Source of the DNA: Flaccisagitta enflata | Lineage: Eukaryota > Chaetognatha > Sagittoidea > Aphragmophora | Assembly (NCBI GenBank): GCA_965153355.1 | Contig: OZ231127.1 | Location: 22,382,001-22,446,000 of the forward strand | DNA length: 64,000 bases | Reading direction: 5' to 3' | In this document: positions 39,852 through 56,568 of the stretch, piece by piece | How the letters are laid out: the number at the start of each line of letters is the position of its first letter | Numbering within the stretch: the stretch's first letter is position 1 | Made by a program: the position numbers and the translations under genes | Notes under the pieces: generated by a model | Seen by the model: only the letters and a program-made list of their open reading frames with translations | Databases searched by the model: none | Told to the model about the DNA's origin: nothing

Positions 39852-42797
39852 CTCTTTTTCATTCATTTTACTGACGAGGATGTGGCAATCCCCTCCTGAC
39901 GCTGCTGAGTCACGAGGTCCGCAGCAGCCGACCCAGGTCAAAACAAAAATATTGTTGAAGCAATTTTTCTCCCATGATGAAAAAAAGTTAAAAAAATCGT
40001 TGAAAAATCACGCTGGAGATGTAAAAGAATGTTTTGTAAGCGTTTAACTTTAAGTCACATTCTTTTACTGTTTCTTTACTACTCTTCACTTGACTCTTTG
40101 ACGAATGATTAAAAAATCCTGATAAAAGATGATTACTAAATAGCAGCCCAAAGGCAGTAAGTGGTCAGCGGTACCCGTGCCCTGCTTGAGTAGAAAGCGA
40201 TTAAGGTTGAGAGGGAGCAGGGCAGCGGCCCCAAAGGGAACGAAGTCCTGTAAAACACAGGGGGAATCTGTCCGTTCGTCCGTCCGTCCTTCTGTTTGCC
40301 TACCTTCTGTCCAGGATGCCCTGTTATTCAAATTTTCATTGAATACCATGGAGATATGACAAAAGGCAGTATATGGACAATGGTACCCTTGCCCTCATTG
40401 TATAGTTTGTAGGTTAAGTTGAGGGAGGAGCAGGCCAGGATCTGGGTCTCTGAGGCCAGAATCTGGGTCTCAGAGACCAATTTCTCGGTCTCCGAGGTAA
40501 GGATTTCAGTTTCTGAGGCCAGGATTTGGGACTCTGAGGCTAGGATTTAGGTCTCTGAGGCCAGAACCTAGGTCTGGGAGGTCAGAATCTGGGTCCCAAA
40601 GGTCAGGATCTGGGTCTCAAAGGCTTGGATGTGGGTTTTGGAAGCCAGAATCTAAGTGTAAGGGGCAAAAATGAAAGAATTCAGGCCAGGATTCAGGCTT
40701 TCTAGCCAATTTTGGCCAATTTTACCCTGTCTTAGGGCCATTTTGCCAGGATTTGGCCCATTTTGGCTGGATTTGGGCCATTTTAGCTGGATTTGGGCCA
40801 TTTTGCTTGGATTTGGGCCATACAGTTTGGATTTGAGCCCCTAAGGAGACGAAGCCCAGAGGGTGGGGCGGGAGGGGGGGGACGTACGGACGGACGGACA
40901 GATTCCCCCTGTGTTCTACAGGACTTCGTCCCCTTTGGGGCCGCTGCCCAAAAAGCGAGGGATGAAAAATGGAAACAATTTTCTTTTTTTCATCTTAATC
41001 TTGGAAACAATTTGTCCATTTGAATGCATTTGAAAAAAAAAAAAAAAAAAAACTAGAAACACACAATTCACAAAAAGGAACAAACAAAACAGAGAAAGGA
41101 TATGTGAATTTGATGAACCAATCAACCAATGATTTTACTTCCTTCCTTTACTTCCTGAATTAAATAAGCGATCAGCTTTTATTTAGTTCTGTAAGCGGAG
41201 CCTAAGAGTGTCGTGTAAAGGTCATTTCGACTCGGAGTGACGTGTTATTTACATTTTCACATAAGATATCTTATGACATATGTGAAATGGACAACATTAC
41301 TACCAAACTAAACTAAAATAAGGACTAGAGCCTTAGGAGCTCTAACTGGTGTTTAATCGCGACCCTTCACAACTATCCTATATAAAACACTAGTATTACT
41401 AGTGAAAAAGTTACGCTGATAAACCCTCCAACATAATGGAGCATCAGTCATTGATATTTCACAACGACCAACCACCAAACGGCATGTACGGCATCATCAT
41501 TAACAACCACGGTCAGCAGCCTGGGCTGGGTGGGGGCGTTGGGGGTAGTACTGGGAGACCGGTCGTCGGCCAAGCTCAATTCATTCAAGCGATCCAAACG
41601 ACTCCAAACAACCAACCAGTGACCTTTATAAATCCAACACCAACAACGACAACGGATTCGGGAGTCGAAGAAGTCAATTTCTCTTCCCTCGGTCATCGAC
41701 TTGTCGGTGGACGCGAATCCGAACCACTCTCTTTCTTCCCTTCCCCTCAAAACAACCAACAAAATTCCCACGCCAGAGAATACGGCTTTGCGATTCCACA
41801 ACAACAACAGCAACAACATCCCCAATATTTACCGCAACATCAACAACAGCGCCAACAACATCAACATCATTTAGTGATTGATGCGAACGGTAGCTCCACT
41901 TCCACGGTTATGTTCACACCACCCGATTCTTTCGAGTATCACGTTCAAGGAGAAACCAAATTTGGTTCTTTCCCATCATCATCGATTCAAGGTGTCCCCG
42001 TCATTCAATCTTTGAACCAACAACAGCAGCAGCAGCAACAAAGACAGCAACAACCGCAGCGGCAAAATTGGTCAGCTGCGAACGTGTTGGGTATTACCAC
42101 GACGTCCATAGAGGACAACGACGATGGCATGACTGCTATCGAAGACGGTGGCGCTATAAACATTCTAGGCCCCGTTATCATCGAAACAAACGATCAACAC
42201 ATTTCATCTCCATCTGTGGTCGAGGCGGAAGAGGAGGAGGAGGAAGCGGAAGATGCGACCTTTGGCAGTTTCTACACGGCGACGATCAAGACTCCGATGA
42301 CGATCCGCATCGACGCCCCGTCGCCGCTCATCGCTTCGCCGCCGCAGCCGCCGTTACAATCCCACAGACCCGCTCAACATACGGGAACGTCTTCATTGAC
42401 GTCGTCGTCTTCATCGTCGACGGCCTTGTCCAACAACCAAGTCAGAACGACCCCAAAACTAATCACCCCGAGATCCCCTCCTAAGAAACTCAGTTTTCCC
42501 TCTGTAGCGGCACATGGTGACAAACAATCTTTCGTCGCCGCCGCTGCTTCTCCAAATCCAACTGATTTCTCAAGTGTTTCCTCAGTCAGACGTTTGCCTC
42601 AAAACAATATCAACAACAACAACAACAATGAGATTATTTCGTCTCCCATGACCCCGGAAAACGCTCTTTTCAAGATGGAAATTGATCCCCCCGAAGAAAA
42701 TGTTTCCTTTGTGAAAACCAATTTCTCAGATCAAGCTACCCAAAACTTTGTGAAAAGGGATCTGACGCCCGCGCCTGTTCTTTATCCGGCACAACAA

Positions 42798-42880
<83 letters not shown>

Positions 42881-43935
42881 CGACGTTCCTGTCAACTCAA
42901 ACTTGGCGAACTCTTCCGTGATGAATAACGCTGGCGGCAATAAACGAAGCTGGCCAATGGATTCCGTACTCGCAGCGACAGCAGTAGCAGCAACGGCGTC
43001 AACATCGGCTGCTGCTGCCGGTACCGCCGATTGCTCGCCGGTCATTCCCAAAGTGGAAGACGTGTACCGCGTTGACAAAAGCGACGCGGAAGAAGGACCG
43101 ACTCTCGCGGAACTCAACGCCACCTACGAACCTGTCCTGGATGACTTAGAAGATTTGCTGAAGGAGGAAAGCTACGATCTTCATTCTGGCGAATGGATTG
43201 GCGATATCGCCGATATTTTAGGCGGATGCGGTGGTGGCGGTGGTAATCGAAGTAGTGGTGGCGTCGGAATGGCGTTTCAGAGCCACGCCCCATCGCACTA
43301 TCAACATCATCACCCAAGCGCATCATCCTCCAAGTTGTCTTCGAGCGCGCCGTCGACTTACGGTCGACGATTCTCCCCCAGCAAATTTCTGAATCCCTTG
43401 ACGGAATGTGGAGCGGCCTCTTCTGGACTTGCTGCTGCAGCTGCCGCCGCCGACAACGACGACGATAGCGTTGATAAGGACGATTTCGTCGATGACGATG
43501 ACGACGACATTCTGCGGCAATTCTCATCGGTGACCTCCTCGTCATCATCAACGTCGGCAGCGAGATTCGTGGATTCTTCGTCGTCGACGATAATGACGTT
43601 GACGAACAATTCGGGTACAAAGGCTCCCAAGAACTCCCCTTCCGCTTTCCCATCATCGTCGTCGTCCGCGTCTCCTTCGCTCAACGCGTTTCGAGATGAT
43701 GGAGACAAATCCTCATCGACGTTGACGACGATGATGGCAAAAACTTCTTCGTTATCATCGTCATTATCTCTATCATCGTCTCAACAACTTCCGTTAAGTC
43801 GTAGTTTGAATAGTGGCGCAAACACCCATCGACCATCTATAGGATTCCGAGAGGATTCTTCGGCTCATACGGGACGCAACGTGGCCATTTCTTTCGACAA
43901 ACGTCAACAACAACAACAACAACAACAACAACAGC

Positions 43936-43979
<44 letters not shown>

Positions 43980-44511
43980 CGTCGGCAACTTTTCTCTTAC
44001 GGGTCCCCCAATCATCGACGTTCATTGGACCAATCTCCCTCTGGCCAGACCTCGATGTTGACTACGCTACAAAAACTACTCATTTCTGATGAAGTCGGTT
44101 CCCCTCATAAACAACAACATCATCAACAAACTAATCAACCAAGAAGTCCACAGAACAACACTCTCGTGTCTTCGTCTTTCGCCGAACGAAAACAACAACA
44201 TTTTCATCAGCAACAACAACAACAACTACAACAAAGTGATCAAACGATAACTCGCATTATGACGAGTGTAAGAGAGGAAAACGAGTGTCCCGGAACAAAC
44301 GCTTTTTCTTCGTTCCGTGAAGGTGGTGGTGCAGGGGGAGGAGGAGGAGGAGGAAGAGCGGAAATGATGGATGAAAATGCCGGATGTATCAAGAGATTCT
44401 ACGATGACAAAAGAGATCATATGAGAGAAAAGAGAATTAAAAAGGCGCGGACGAGGACCACTTCATTGCCATCTCAACCGATGGGTAGGTCCCGCCAAAC
44501 GACATAGGGCT

Positions 44512-44716
<205 letters not shown>

Positions 44717-44754
44717 GAGACAGAGACAAAGAAAGAAAGAAAGAAAGAAAGAAA

Positions 44755-44812
<58 letters not shown>

Positions 44813-47800
44813 GAAAAAAAGAGAAAGACTAAGGGTGAGAAAGGAAAATAGAAAAGGGGAGTCAGGAATAAGGGTATGAAAAAAAAAAACCACAAAAAAG
44901 ACAGAAGGAATGGGAAGGAGAAGAAAATTACGAGTTAGTTGGCATGGTAAGCAAAGCGAACTGATATTGGTCTTTTATGCGATGAAAATGAAGATATATG
45001 AACAATTTGCAAAGCATCATCTATTCATTGCCCAGTGACAATCTGGTGGCTTGAATCTGGGTGGTATTTGGCTGAAATTTCTAGACTTCAAAGATGTTTT
45101 GGACACAGGAAAAAGATGCAAGTCGTGTTTTTAGTTGCGGACACGCAACTCTATAAGAGCCTTTGTCCGTCCGTCCGTCCGTCCGTCGGTCCGTTGGTCC
45201 GTCGGTGTGCACGAGTTGAAAAGTGTGAAACCGCGCATTTCCGCCCCTGCCCACCCGTCCGCAACTGGTATGGCCGTGTATCCGGCCTTGTTAATGAAGT
45301 AGTTCACGTTCCTCATGTCAAAAAGGAATTTCTTGCTGAGATCTTTTAGGTTGAAGCCTTTCTTTTTTTGGTTGGAGATTGAAGTTATAATTGACTGAGG
45401 TCATGTTCTCCTCTTAACGAGGGGGTGGATCGGATCCTGGATTTGTGCTCGGTGCTACAGTACGATGGGAGCAAAGACGACCTAGACTGGAGGATAGATT
45501 TTAAAAATTGAATTTTGTTTGATTTATAATAAAAATTGAGATTTACGCTAATTAAAGGCTGCTTTGTTGCTTCAATATGTTAGCTTTTCTCATTCTCCAA
45601 CTTGTGACTTGACTTCATCAGGACTTCATTTTTAAACATTCTAACCTAGCCCATCAGATTGGGCAAAAAATTTTATATAAATAAAATCAGCTCAATTTGA
45701 TTATTTTTACAGGTTTTACAGCTATTTTTTCAAAAGAAAAATTATGCAAATTGATATCTGGGCAAAGCTTAAAATTGACATAAGATGGCGTTCCTCCAAA
45801 GGCAACAATTGTGTTTCAGCAGGTGCGAAAGTAAAAAATTAAAATCATTGAAACTGAATGATTAAACTGAAATAATTATTGAGATTCATCATGATTGATA
45901 TTTTTTTGCATAACTTGCATTCAAACATGAAAAAGAATCAAATGAAGCTACAATTAATGAAGAAAATATAATGCAAATTACTGAAAATTTTATTTTTGGT
46001 AACTGACAAGGGGCTCGTTTAAATTCTGAGTTTGCATGAAAAATGAAAAAATAAAAAGACAAAAACATAGTTCTCTTCCAAAATCGATTACAAAGAGAAC
46101 TATGTTTTTGGAAATGCAAAATTTCCCTGCATTTGAGAGTCTTAGAATTTAAACGGCAAGAACAAACAAATAGCAGCCCAAAGGCAGTAAGTGGTCAGCG
46201 GTACCCGTGCCCTGCTTGAATAGGAAGTGATTAAGGTTGAGAGGGAGCAGGGCAGCGGCCCCGAAAGGGACGAAGTCCTGTAGAACACAGGGGGAATCTG
46301 TCCTTTTGTCTGTCCGTCCGTCCGTCCGTCCGTCCGTCCTTCTGTCTGCCTTTCTTCTGTCCAGGATGCCCTGTATTTCAAATTTTCATTGAATACCATG
46401 GGGAAATGACAAAAGGCAGTATATGGACAATGGTACCCTTGCCCTTATTGTATAGCTTGTAGGTTAAGTTGAGGGAGGAGCAGGCCAGGATCTGGTTCGC
46501 TGAGGCCAGAATCTGGGTCTAAGAGACCAATTTCTTAGTCTCAGAGGCAAGGATTTCAGTCTCTGAGGCCAGGATTTGGGCCTCTGAGGCTAGGATTTAG
46601 GTCTTTGAGGCCAGAACCTAAGTCTTGGAGGTCAGAATCTGGGTCCCAAAGGTCAGGATCTGGGTCTCTAAGGCTTGGATGTGTGTTTTGGGAGCCAGAA
46701 TCTAAGTTTAAGGGGCCAAAATGATAGAGCTCAGGCCGGAACTCAGGTTTTCTAGCCAGATTTGGCCCATTTTACCTGGTCTTGAGCCATTTTGCCTGGA
46801 TTTGGCCCATTTTGACTGGATTTGGGCCATTTTGCCTGGATTTGGCCCAATTTGGCTTGATTTGGGCCAATTTGCTTGGATTTGGGCCATACAGTTTGGA
46901 TTTGGGCCCCAAAGGAGACAAAGCCCTGAGGATGGGGGGGGGACGGACGGACGTACGGACGTACGGACGGATGGATTCCCCCTGTGTTCTACAGGACTTC
47001 GTCCCCTTCGGGGCCGCTGCCCAAAAAGGGTTAGCAAAATTTCATTAGAAACCTTGATTTTCTTGCTTTCCTCATGTGAATTGCATAGTCTAAATTACTT
47101 TTGAGGTCAGATTATAATAGAAATATATATACCAAATGTATTTAGATACAATTTATCTTTTAAAATCACTCTGGCACCATTGTTGTCCAGAAAATAATGC
47201 AAAAAGTATGGTGAAACACTTAGTTTTCCTTCAAAAATTTGCTGTCATAAGTCCTGTAAAAATAGTCCGATTGAGCTGATTTTTTTTTCTAAATTATATA
47301 AAAGTTTCTGCCCAATCTGGTGAGCTAGGTTAGAACATTGAAAAATGAAGTCCTGATGAAGTTAAATCAAGTCAAGCAATAAAGCAATCTTTAATTAATA
47401 TAAATCTCAATTTTTTTACACATCAAATGTAATTAAGATACCTAAAATCTATCCTCTAGTCTAGGTCGTCTTTGCTCCCATCGTACTGTATCAGACGAAA
47501 GGAGCGACGATGTACGATGATCGGGAAGAATTAAGAAAGCTCGGTTAGGTTCCCCTTCTCACCTGCCCTCCCACAACAAGGCAAAGTGTCCCAACATGCA
47601 TCATTTAACAAAATAAAGAATGCAATTCCGTCCGTCCGTCCGACCGACCGACATGGCTTCACATAAACGTGCTCTTTCCCACGGAAAACAGTTGTACTTG
47701 AAACTGGATTTGTTTAAAACCTCTTTTGAACCAACGCGAACTCAGAGAGATATTTATGTTTAAATTCCATCTTGTAACAAGAAACAAAACTTTAAACATT

Positions 47801-49711
47801 TTTTACATAAGTGTAACAAAAAGAAACGCTGAGAGAGAACATCTGTGAGAGCGAGACAGCACCAGCTGATGACGCCCAGTACATTAGGATGTGACAATCC
47901 CTACCGCTACTGAAAGATTTTTAAGGCCTTTCATCATTTGATAATTTTGTTACATTGATTTTTGTCTTGACAGTAAAAGCAAATCTCAATTGCAATAGAA
48001 GCAAATCCTAATGGCCTGTCACAATCTCACGTAGCCAAGGTTAATAACTCTTGATACATTTATATTCATATTTCCAAATAGATGCCCTTGAAACAATGAA
48101 CTGTCCTCTACTTCATTCTTTCCGAAGCATCCAGTCAGTTCTATAAACTCATACGATCTCGCAAGACTTGAGTGGTTTTTTTTTCGGTTTTCAAATTCTT
48201 GAAATGAATTTTCTTCATTTTCTCCCCCTTGTGACCCAGGTCTTTTTCTTTATTTCTTTTTTTTTTTGCACTCAAACCCGACGACGAGTGCGAGTGAGCC
48301 CGATGTTATACAATCTCTTTGTAATGTACTTAGAAAAAAGAGATGTTCTTGTGATGCTGTTTCAGGGAAGATTACACTGGAAAATTCCATGATTTACACT
48401 CTTTTTTTTTTATAAGCACGCTCCTTTTTTGGCTGAGGCTGAGCGTGCTTAGGAAAATCTCATTTTCGAGGCTGAAATGTGCTTAAATGCGTGCTTATCA
48501 TTTATCAGTAAGTAATTATCCTGTTAAGAATAGAAAACAGTAACGCATAGAGTATTGCATAGTATAGCATATAGTATAGAATATAGTAATGAATGTATCT
48601 TTTATAAGAAAATATACAGTAATGCATAGAGTATTGAATGATATAGCATATAGTATAGAATACAGTATTGAATGTATTTTATATAAGAAAATATACAGTA
48701 TCTTTAATTGACGTTGTGCTTCTTTCATATAAACCATGGGATGAGATTAAAATCATGGTCAGATTTAAATTCTTTTTAGATTTTTGGTGTTATTTATCAT
48801 CATGCCATATTTTTCTTATGAGGTGGCTCTTGTTACAGCAATAGATTTACATTAACAATAGTATCTAAGCAATAATATTCTTAAATGATATTAGAAATTT
48901 AATTATTTCTATCAGTATCCAAATCCTGAATATACTGACAGACTGATATTATAGATGATTTCAAATTCTATCAAAATTTTCATTGGTTTTTGTAAAATTC
49001 CAACAAAAAATGTAAAAAAATTAACATATTTTCGGAAAATCACAAAAAATTTTTTTTCAAATTGAAAATCTCAGCCTGGAGCGTGCTTAGCAATGTGCTT
49101 AAATTTTCCCAATATCTGAGGCTGAGCGTGCTTATAAACGAGGTGCTTATAAAAAAAAAGAGTGTATTTGAATCATCCACGAGGCCGAAACACCAGCTTT
49201 GGGGCCCATATATCTGTCTTGAAGCCAAAGTCTTAGCAAGAAAGCCCAGATCTTAGCCTCATTGCTCAAATCACAACCTCAAAGCTCAGATCTTGACTGA
49301 GAGGAAAATCAGCCTTGAGCCCCAAATCAGAGTCTTGCGGCCCCAATCCAAGCCATGAAGCTCAAAACTTGGTCTCTAGTTACAAATCGAGCCCCAAAGC
49401 CCCCAACATCGAAGTCCAAATAATTCCACCTGCCCCACGACCCCATCATCTCATCTCTGCATATTTTCGGTGGTTTCGGGTACCCCTGACCATCAAACGC
49501 ATTTGCAATTAGTCATGATTGACTGTCTTAAGGCTTACAAGAACGTTGATGAATGAGTAATGACATAGAGCTGAGGAACTAAAGGGCATACATGACAGTG
49601 TTTTATCGCTTTTTGAATGATTTATGATCATTAAAACTCATGCTCTTCGATTAAACACAAAAACTCAATGTCAAACTTAAGGTGGATCAAACGAAAAAGA
49701 TCAAACGTTCA

Positions 49712-49742
<31 letters not shown>

Positions 49743-49796
49743 TGTCTCTCTCTGTCTCTCTGTCCCTCTGTCCCTCTGTCTGTCTGTCTGTCTGTC

Positions 49797-49926
<130 letters not shown>

Positions 49927-51008
49927 ATTCGGTTATGACTTGCTTGATCCAGTTTTAACCGGACGGCAAACTATCAGGCTTAATTAGTGACAAAGGCTGA
50001 TATTTTAATTGAGAAATAGCAGGACACTGTCAATATACCAAGTATGATTATTCGTTAAGGCCTAGAATATAGAACTAGAAGGGAAGAACTTTTTTAGTCA
50101 ACTTCCCAGGAGAGGACCCGTATTCAGAGAAAACCCAACAGGAAGTTCATTTACCGTATTTTCTATAATAAGCGGCGCTTACAAAACTGTAAAATGACAT
50201 AACCTTTTTTACCCTCGAGATCTCTCTTCTTGACTTACTCAAGGTTACGGAGCGTCAGAGGGAGTCACAAACAGCAAGCCCACAATCGGTATCGTAGTGA
50301 CGAGTCCTACTGGTCCATCTCAGCGGCTTCTTGGCACCGGAGGAGGAGGAGGGGGAGGAGGAGCTCCATCGTCGTCGTCGGCGTCGCGGGCGATCGATAT
50401 TCCGCGACGAGGCGGCGCCGCCAAACAGCGCCGGTACAGCCTCAATTACGACGATGATCTTCTGACGGCGCCGGTCGTGCCAACGCCGCCCAACTCGTTA
50501 GCGTCGCCGGACAACAACGCCGAAAGTCACTTACTCGCTCACAGTTACCCTCTGTCACACGGCCTCGGGAAAAACAATGGCAGGGGACAGTCGCAACAGC
50601 AGCAGCAACAGCAGCTGCGTCTTCCGTCGATGGAAAGCGTCGATTCTGCGTCAGAGGCTGACGGCGAAGGAGACATCGCAGATGCAGGTGAAAATTTGTT
50701 ATTTGATCATCATCCTCATCATCATCATCATCATTATCAACATCATCATCATCATCAGGCAAGATTCGAGAATCGCCGGGCCAACTATAAGAAATATGTC
50801 CACACCCTGTCACACTGATTTTATGCTTAAACACAGGGATTTTCCTAGCTCTGGAATGATGGAGTGCTATTTCTATGGCGCATGATGTTTAAAAAAGTAC
50901 CATGTACAACACTCATAAGTACATTTTTCTCTATGAATCAGTGAAATACTGATGTCACAAAGTGTGGACATATTTCTTATAGTTGGCCCGGCGAATCTCG
51001 AATCATGC

Positions 51009-51126
<118 letters not shown>

Positions 51127-51253
51127 GTCATCGTCATCGTCGTCATCATCATCATAACATAAAGCAACAAAATAAACAACAACAAAAACAACAGAACAAA
51201 AAACAAAACAACAAAAAAACAAAAAATAACAAAAGATAACAAAAGATAACAGC

Positions 51254-51378
<125 letters not shown>

Positions 51379-52323
51379 CGAACTAAATTCTACTCTTTAA
51401 AACCTCCTCTCAATGTTATCCGACCTTTACAGGTTCTTCGCTCAACTCCAACGACAGTTGGCGGCCGCGGACGCCGAAGACGACGCGGCGTCGACGAACG
51501 ATTTCTGCGTGTTCCAACGTCTCCAACATTTCCGGCACTTCCTCCGGCACCGGAAGTGCAGCAGCCGCCGCCGCCGAGAAATTCTTCTGGCAATACAACG
51601 TCCAAAGCAAAGGCCCCAAAACGAGGAGATTGGCGCTGAAAGTCTCCAACGAAGATCCTCACGTCTTGAAGGAATTTCAAGATCCCGTTTTGTCGGGACC
51701 GTTGGTGAGGGGTTTGTTTTGTTTTGGTTTTTTTTTTCATCTCTTTTGTTTTGTTTTGTTTTGTTTTTTGTTTTGTTTTGTTTTGTTTTGTTTTGTTTTG
51801 TTTTGTTTTGTTTTGTTTTGTTTTTGTTTTGTTTTGTTTTGTTTTGTTTTGTTTTGTTTTGTTTTGTTTTGTTTTGTTTTGTTTTGTTTTGTTTTGTTTT
51901 GTTTGTTTTGTTTTGTTAGTGCAAATCATGAAAATCCGAATAAGCAGGGAAAATTGGCTAGCCCCAACAGGAATGATATTTCTTCCCCCCCCATCCCCTA
52001 CTAATAATCGTGTCAGGGTAAAACCGCGGGTCTTCCGATGTTGCCGACGGGTAAAGTGCGCAAAGGCGACGGAAACGATATGACTCCTTCTCCCCATCGA
52101 CTCTACTTAATCGGACTGGAACTGGACAAACTGACGGCCCAAATAGCCGAACTGACGCCCGCGTTTTGGCCCACGGACGCCGGTAAAGACAAAAACGCCA
52201 AGTCTCAGGCCAGGAAGGAGAAAAATAAACTGGCTTCCAGGTATAGTAAACATTATAAAACATCTTTCTGTCTTTTTTCGGACATAAATTACGGCAATGT
52301 AGATACTGTACTACAACAAAAAG

Positions 52324-52412
<89 letters not shown>

Positions 52413-53139
52413 CTGATACAACAGTTCCTCAGTGACATAACTGCTTCCTTTTCAATTACCAGGGCTTGTCGTTTAAAGAAGAAGGCTCAACATGAGGCCA
52501 ACAAATTGAAGCTTTTCGGACTAGAACAAGAACATGGTAAGTAAAGATGCAGTTTCATGTTTCGTGGCGCAAAATAGTGAAACTAAATTCGGAAAAGATC
52601 TTCTCACTGATGAACGAATGAGTGTACTTGTGCCGTTGGGCAGACGGTCAAACGGACGCACAGACACATTTCCGATTGAAGAGATATGACGACAAAATAA
52701 AAAAAAAACGAATTCTCTTATCTCTCTCTCTTCTCTCTCTCTCTCTCTCATTTATATTCATCACTCTACCGCCACAACACAGGAGCGTTGACGTCGGTAT
52801 TGACTTCCATACGAAACGACCTTCTCTCCGCCCTCCAACATCCGGATCCTAAATCGCGATCCGTATCCCTGACTTCCCGCTGCGAGAACTTGATGCTCGA
52901 AAAACAAGTGACCAACGAGTCCGATTTGGTCGTCGCTGGAAAAACGACGGAATTCGTGAATCGCGTGTTGGAAAAAGTCGATGCCGGCGACACCTGCGGC
53001 GGATTGCCAATCAACTCCGTGGCCCAAGCGACCGGCATGGATCTAGACGACGACTGAAGCGATGTTATCCGATATGAAATATGTGTGTGACTTTGAAGCA
53101 ACATGATTTGTATGGGGTCTGTATGCATATGTGCACATG

Positions 53140-53227
<88 letters not shown>

Positions 53228-56200
53228 TATTGGTTGTGCCATTTCGGCTGTGCCCACTGGAAATCGGGCATTGCAATGTGTATTTCATTACTTCTTGGTC
53301 ACGATCAGTCACATCTCACATCTACAACTCTCTACTTGTTTTTCCCTTAGCCGAGTTTTTTTTTAATGTCGTTTGACCATGTGAAGGTTTTGATTGCAAG
53401 CTGTTCAATAACTACTGTCTCCCAGGGATCGGGTCAACGGGATGACTTGAAATATTAATTGACTGTTTTTCATTGTATGACGGGTGTCCAAGCCGGGCTC
53501 TAAAAATGATGTAAAATGACAGTTCTAAGATTTGGGTCATATCCTGGCTGACTCCTTTGAAATAAAGCTACCCTCTCAGAATATCAGTCATTTATGTCTG
53601 CTTGATGTAACTTAAACGAAGGATCGACCTTCTGCCTTTCGGTCTGTGATATTCAAATGTAAATTATTATTATTTTTTGGCTTGTCTGACTGACTTTGTT
53701 TCATGTAAATTGGCATTGCATTGATCAGCCCCTGTCAATACTGTTCTTAGTATCCTTGCCCTATTTCCTCTCGAATGCGTTTTTCTTACTCGCGCATTTA
53801 CGGAATCGCTGATCGATAAGAATAAGAGACTCACAAAGTCACTTTGCCCGGCCGTCAGATGACAATCTTGTTATTTCAAGTCTGTCAAGTTATCTTGGTG
53901 GTCCATCGTTTTGAAACCCCATTCTATATACAGAAAGTGTACCTCTTAAAACATGTATGATCTTAAGATAATTTGAGATGTAAACCATCTTCATGCCTGC
54001 AAATAATCGCTCATTCATAAGAAAAGGAAAGAAATTACCGGATCATCGATAAAAAGGTAGATATTCCCACTGAGTACCGGACGCACCTGATATGATGATA
54101 TCTTATGACGATGTAGTAATCGTCGACCTGAACAACTCACGTGTACTTAAAAGCTCGACGTCGCTTTTGATACTTGTTTTCTGAAAATGAATTACTGCTT
54201 TTTATCATGGTAACGTTGATCCTGTAAAAGATTGAGTTTCTGGTCACATATTTTGGTCATAGTGAGAAATGTAGGCACTGCTAATGAAGGCATAATTTTT
54301 TTTCTCTCTTTATAAACATGAACTTTTTTTGCAGTATTTAAAAAGAAAAAAAGAGAACATGCTTTTAAAAACGCAGATTTCTTCTTGTAATTAAAAAATT
54401 TTCTTGAGATGATTAACCGAAAAAATCATGTTTTATTTCCAATAAACATTCAATACCGCGTGTGTCAATTTTTTTTCTTCTGCTTTTGGAATTGGAAATT
54501 ATTTTTCGTATTTCTGATGGCATTACACAAAGAAATACAATCAATTATGAGCAGTACCAAATTTCATCACGAAGACGTCTCCTTGCTTTTACTGTTTCTT
54601 TTTAGACACTTATTATTTTTGGTAGATTTATGTAGATTTACATATCTTTTTCTCTTTCATTATCTTTATCGTGATCGATGACATATTCAGATCTTCCCCA
54701 TTTATTTACCTTTGTTCCATGTTTTTTAATCCCGTAACCTCCTATCATATCTCACTCTCCGCTAATATTTGTTCATTTCAGAATGGTACATTTGTGTAAA
54801 TACTTTGTCGAGTTGTTGTTTAATGATGACTGAATTTAAACGGATTTTTATCATTGGGTTTGATCATGAGGCGTCATAGCGGTCGATTATACTTGTGTAC
54901 GTTTATGATAAACTCAAGTTTGCTTCTTGATAATTGATTTTTAAACAATCTTGTGACATTATTTCTTGCTTAAAATATTCTTTTTGGACATGCATGGTTT
55001 CTTCGTAACTTTTTCTGACGCCTGGTGTGACTACGTGAGAGAGTGCGTATCGGCCAAACAGCCAGCTGGTCCAGGTTGATTTCTTAGTCGCGGACACGCG
55101 ACTCTACACTTTGACGTGTTGGTCGGTAGGTCGGTAGGTCGGTAACATTTCTGAATTCCGAACGGTTTTCGCATAATTGCTCCTGCCTAACCGTCCGCGA
55201 CTGGATTGCCGTGTATCCGGCCTTGTTTATAGTGATGGTGTGGTTATGAAGGTTATTGAAGTTCAATATAGTTGAAGGACGACCGTGCATACGACTCGAA
55301 AAGTTACCGCTGTCCGCAACAGTAGAACTTTGAATAAACTAAACACCTACTTTTAAAGATAAAACCTAAAAAGTAGTCACAGACTTAATGTTTAAAGTAT
55401 CTGCAGTACGTTGACTACGTTGAGAGCAAAGACAACCTGGACTGGAGGATAGAATTGAAATCTTTAAATCAGATTTCATTTATCTTCAACTTGAGACTCG
55501 ACTTCATAAAGGAATCTTTTTTCCTATGTTTTTGCTTCTCCCAAACTTCAATCTGTGACTTGACTTCATTAACAATTGAATAAATGAACTCAAGTCACAG
55601 ATTTAATGAGATGAGTGAAGTTTGGGAGAAGTAAAAACATTCACTACAAAGAATAATCCTTCTCTTTAAATCTCCAATATTTTATTGACCAATCGAAATT
55701 CAAATACTTAAAATCTAGACTCTAGTCTAGGTTGACTTTGCTCCCAACGTGAAGTGTGCATACATGTCTCGGAAAAAACGTAGTTGTTTGTTTATGAAGC
55801 GCCCAATTGTCATAAATGATTTTAAAAAAGAGAACTTTTTTTTTGCCTCAGATAATTTGAGAACGTTGATACACTAACCTTGGTTGCTCATTATTCAGTT
55901 ACTGCGATTGTGCCACTTTCGCGTTATTGTTTATTGTTATATCAACAATATCAATGGATGTAATCTTATTTCATTGGTGCTAACAACTAAGTTTGCGTTG
56001 AACGAATCCACATCGGGTAATTGAAATATTTAAGAACAAAATTGAATCACGTTATTGATGGTTTTAAAACAAAACAAAAATTACTGAGGCAAAACAAAAT
56101 CACAACAACAACATGGTATGGGCAGCGTTTTTTTCCTCTTGTTTCAATAATTTTCTTACTTGCATTCGTTTCACTGTGTACATTATTTAATCGGATATTC

Positions 56201-56416
56201 ACGAGTGGAATAATCATAAGTGCCATTTTGTTTACTGTTCATGTTGAACAGAAAAAAAAAAAAGAATATGTGCTAAATACAAATCGACAGTTGACATCCA
56301 CAAAATTCACTGATGGATTTTTTTTGAAAATAAGAAGCAGACATTGAGAGGACAAGCCCCATTCTAGAAAGCAACGTTTTTGGAATTCGTAAGTCAATGA
56401 TTTAGCCTATGTTCCT

Positions 56417-56568
<152 letters not shown>
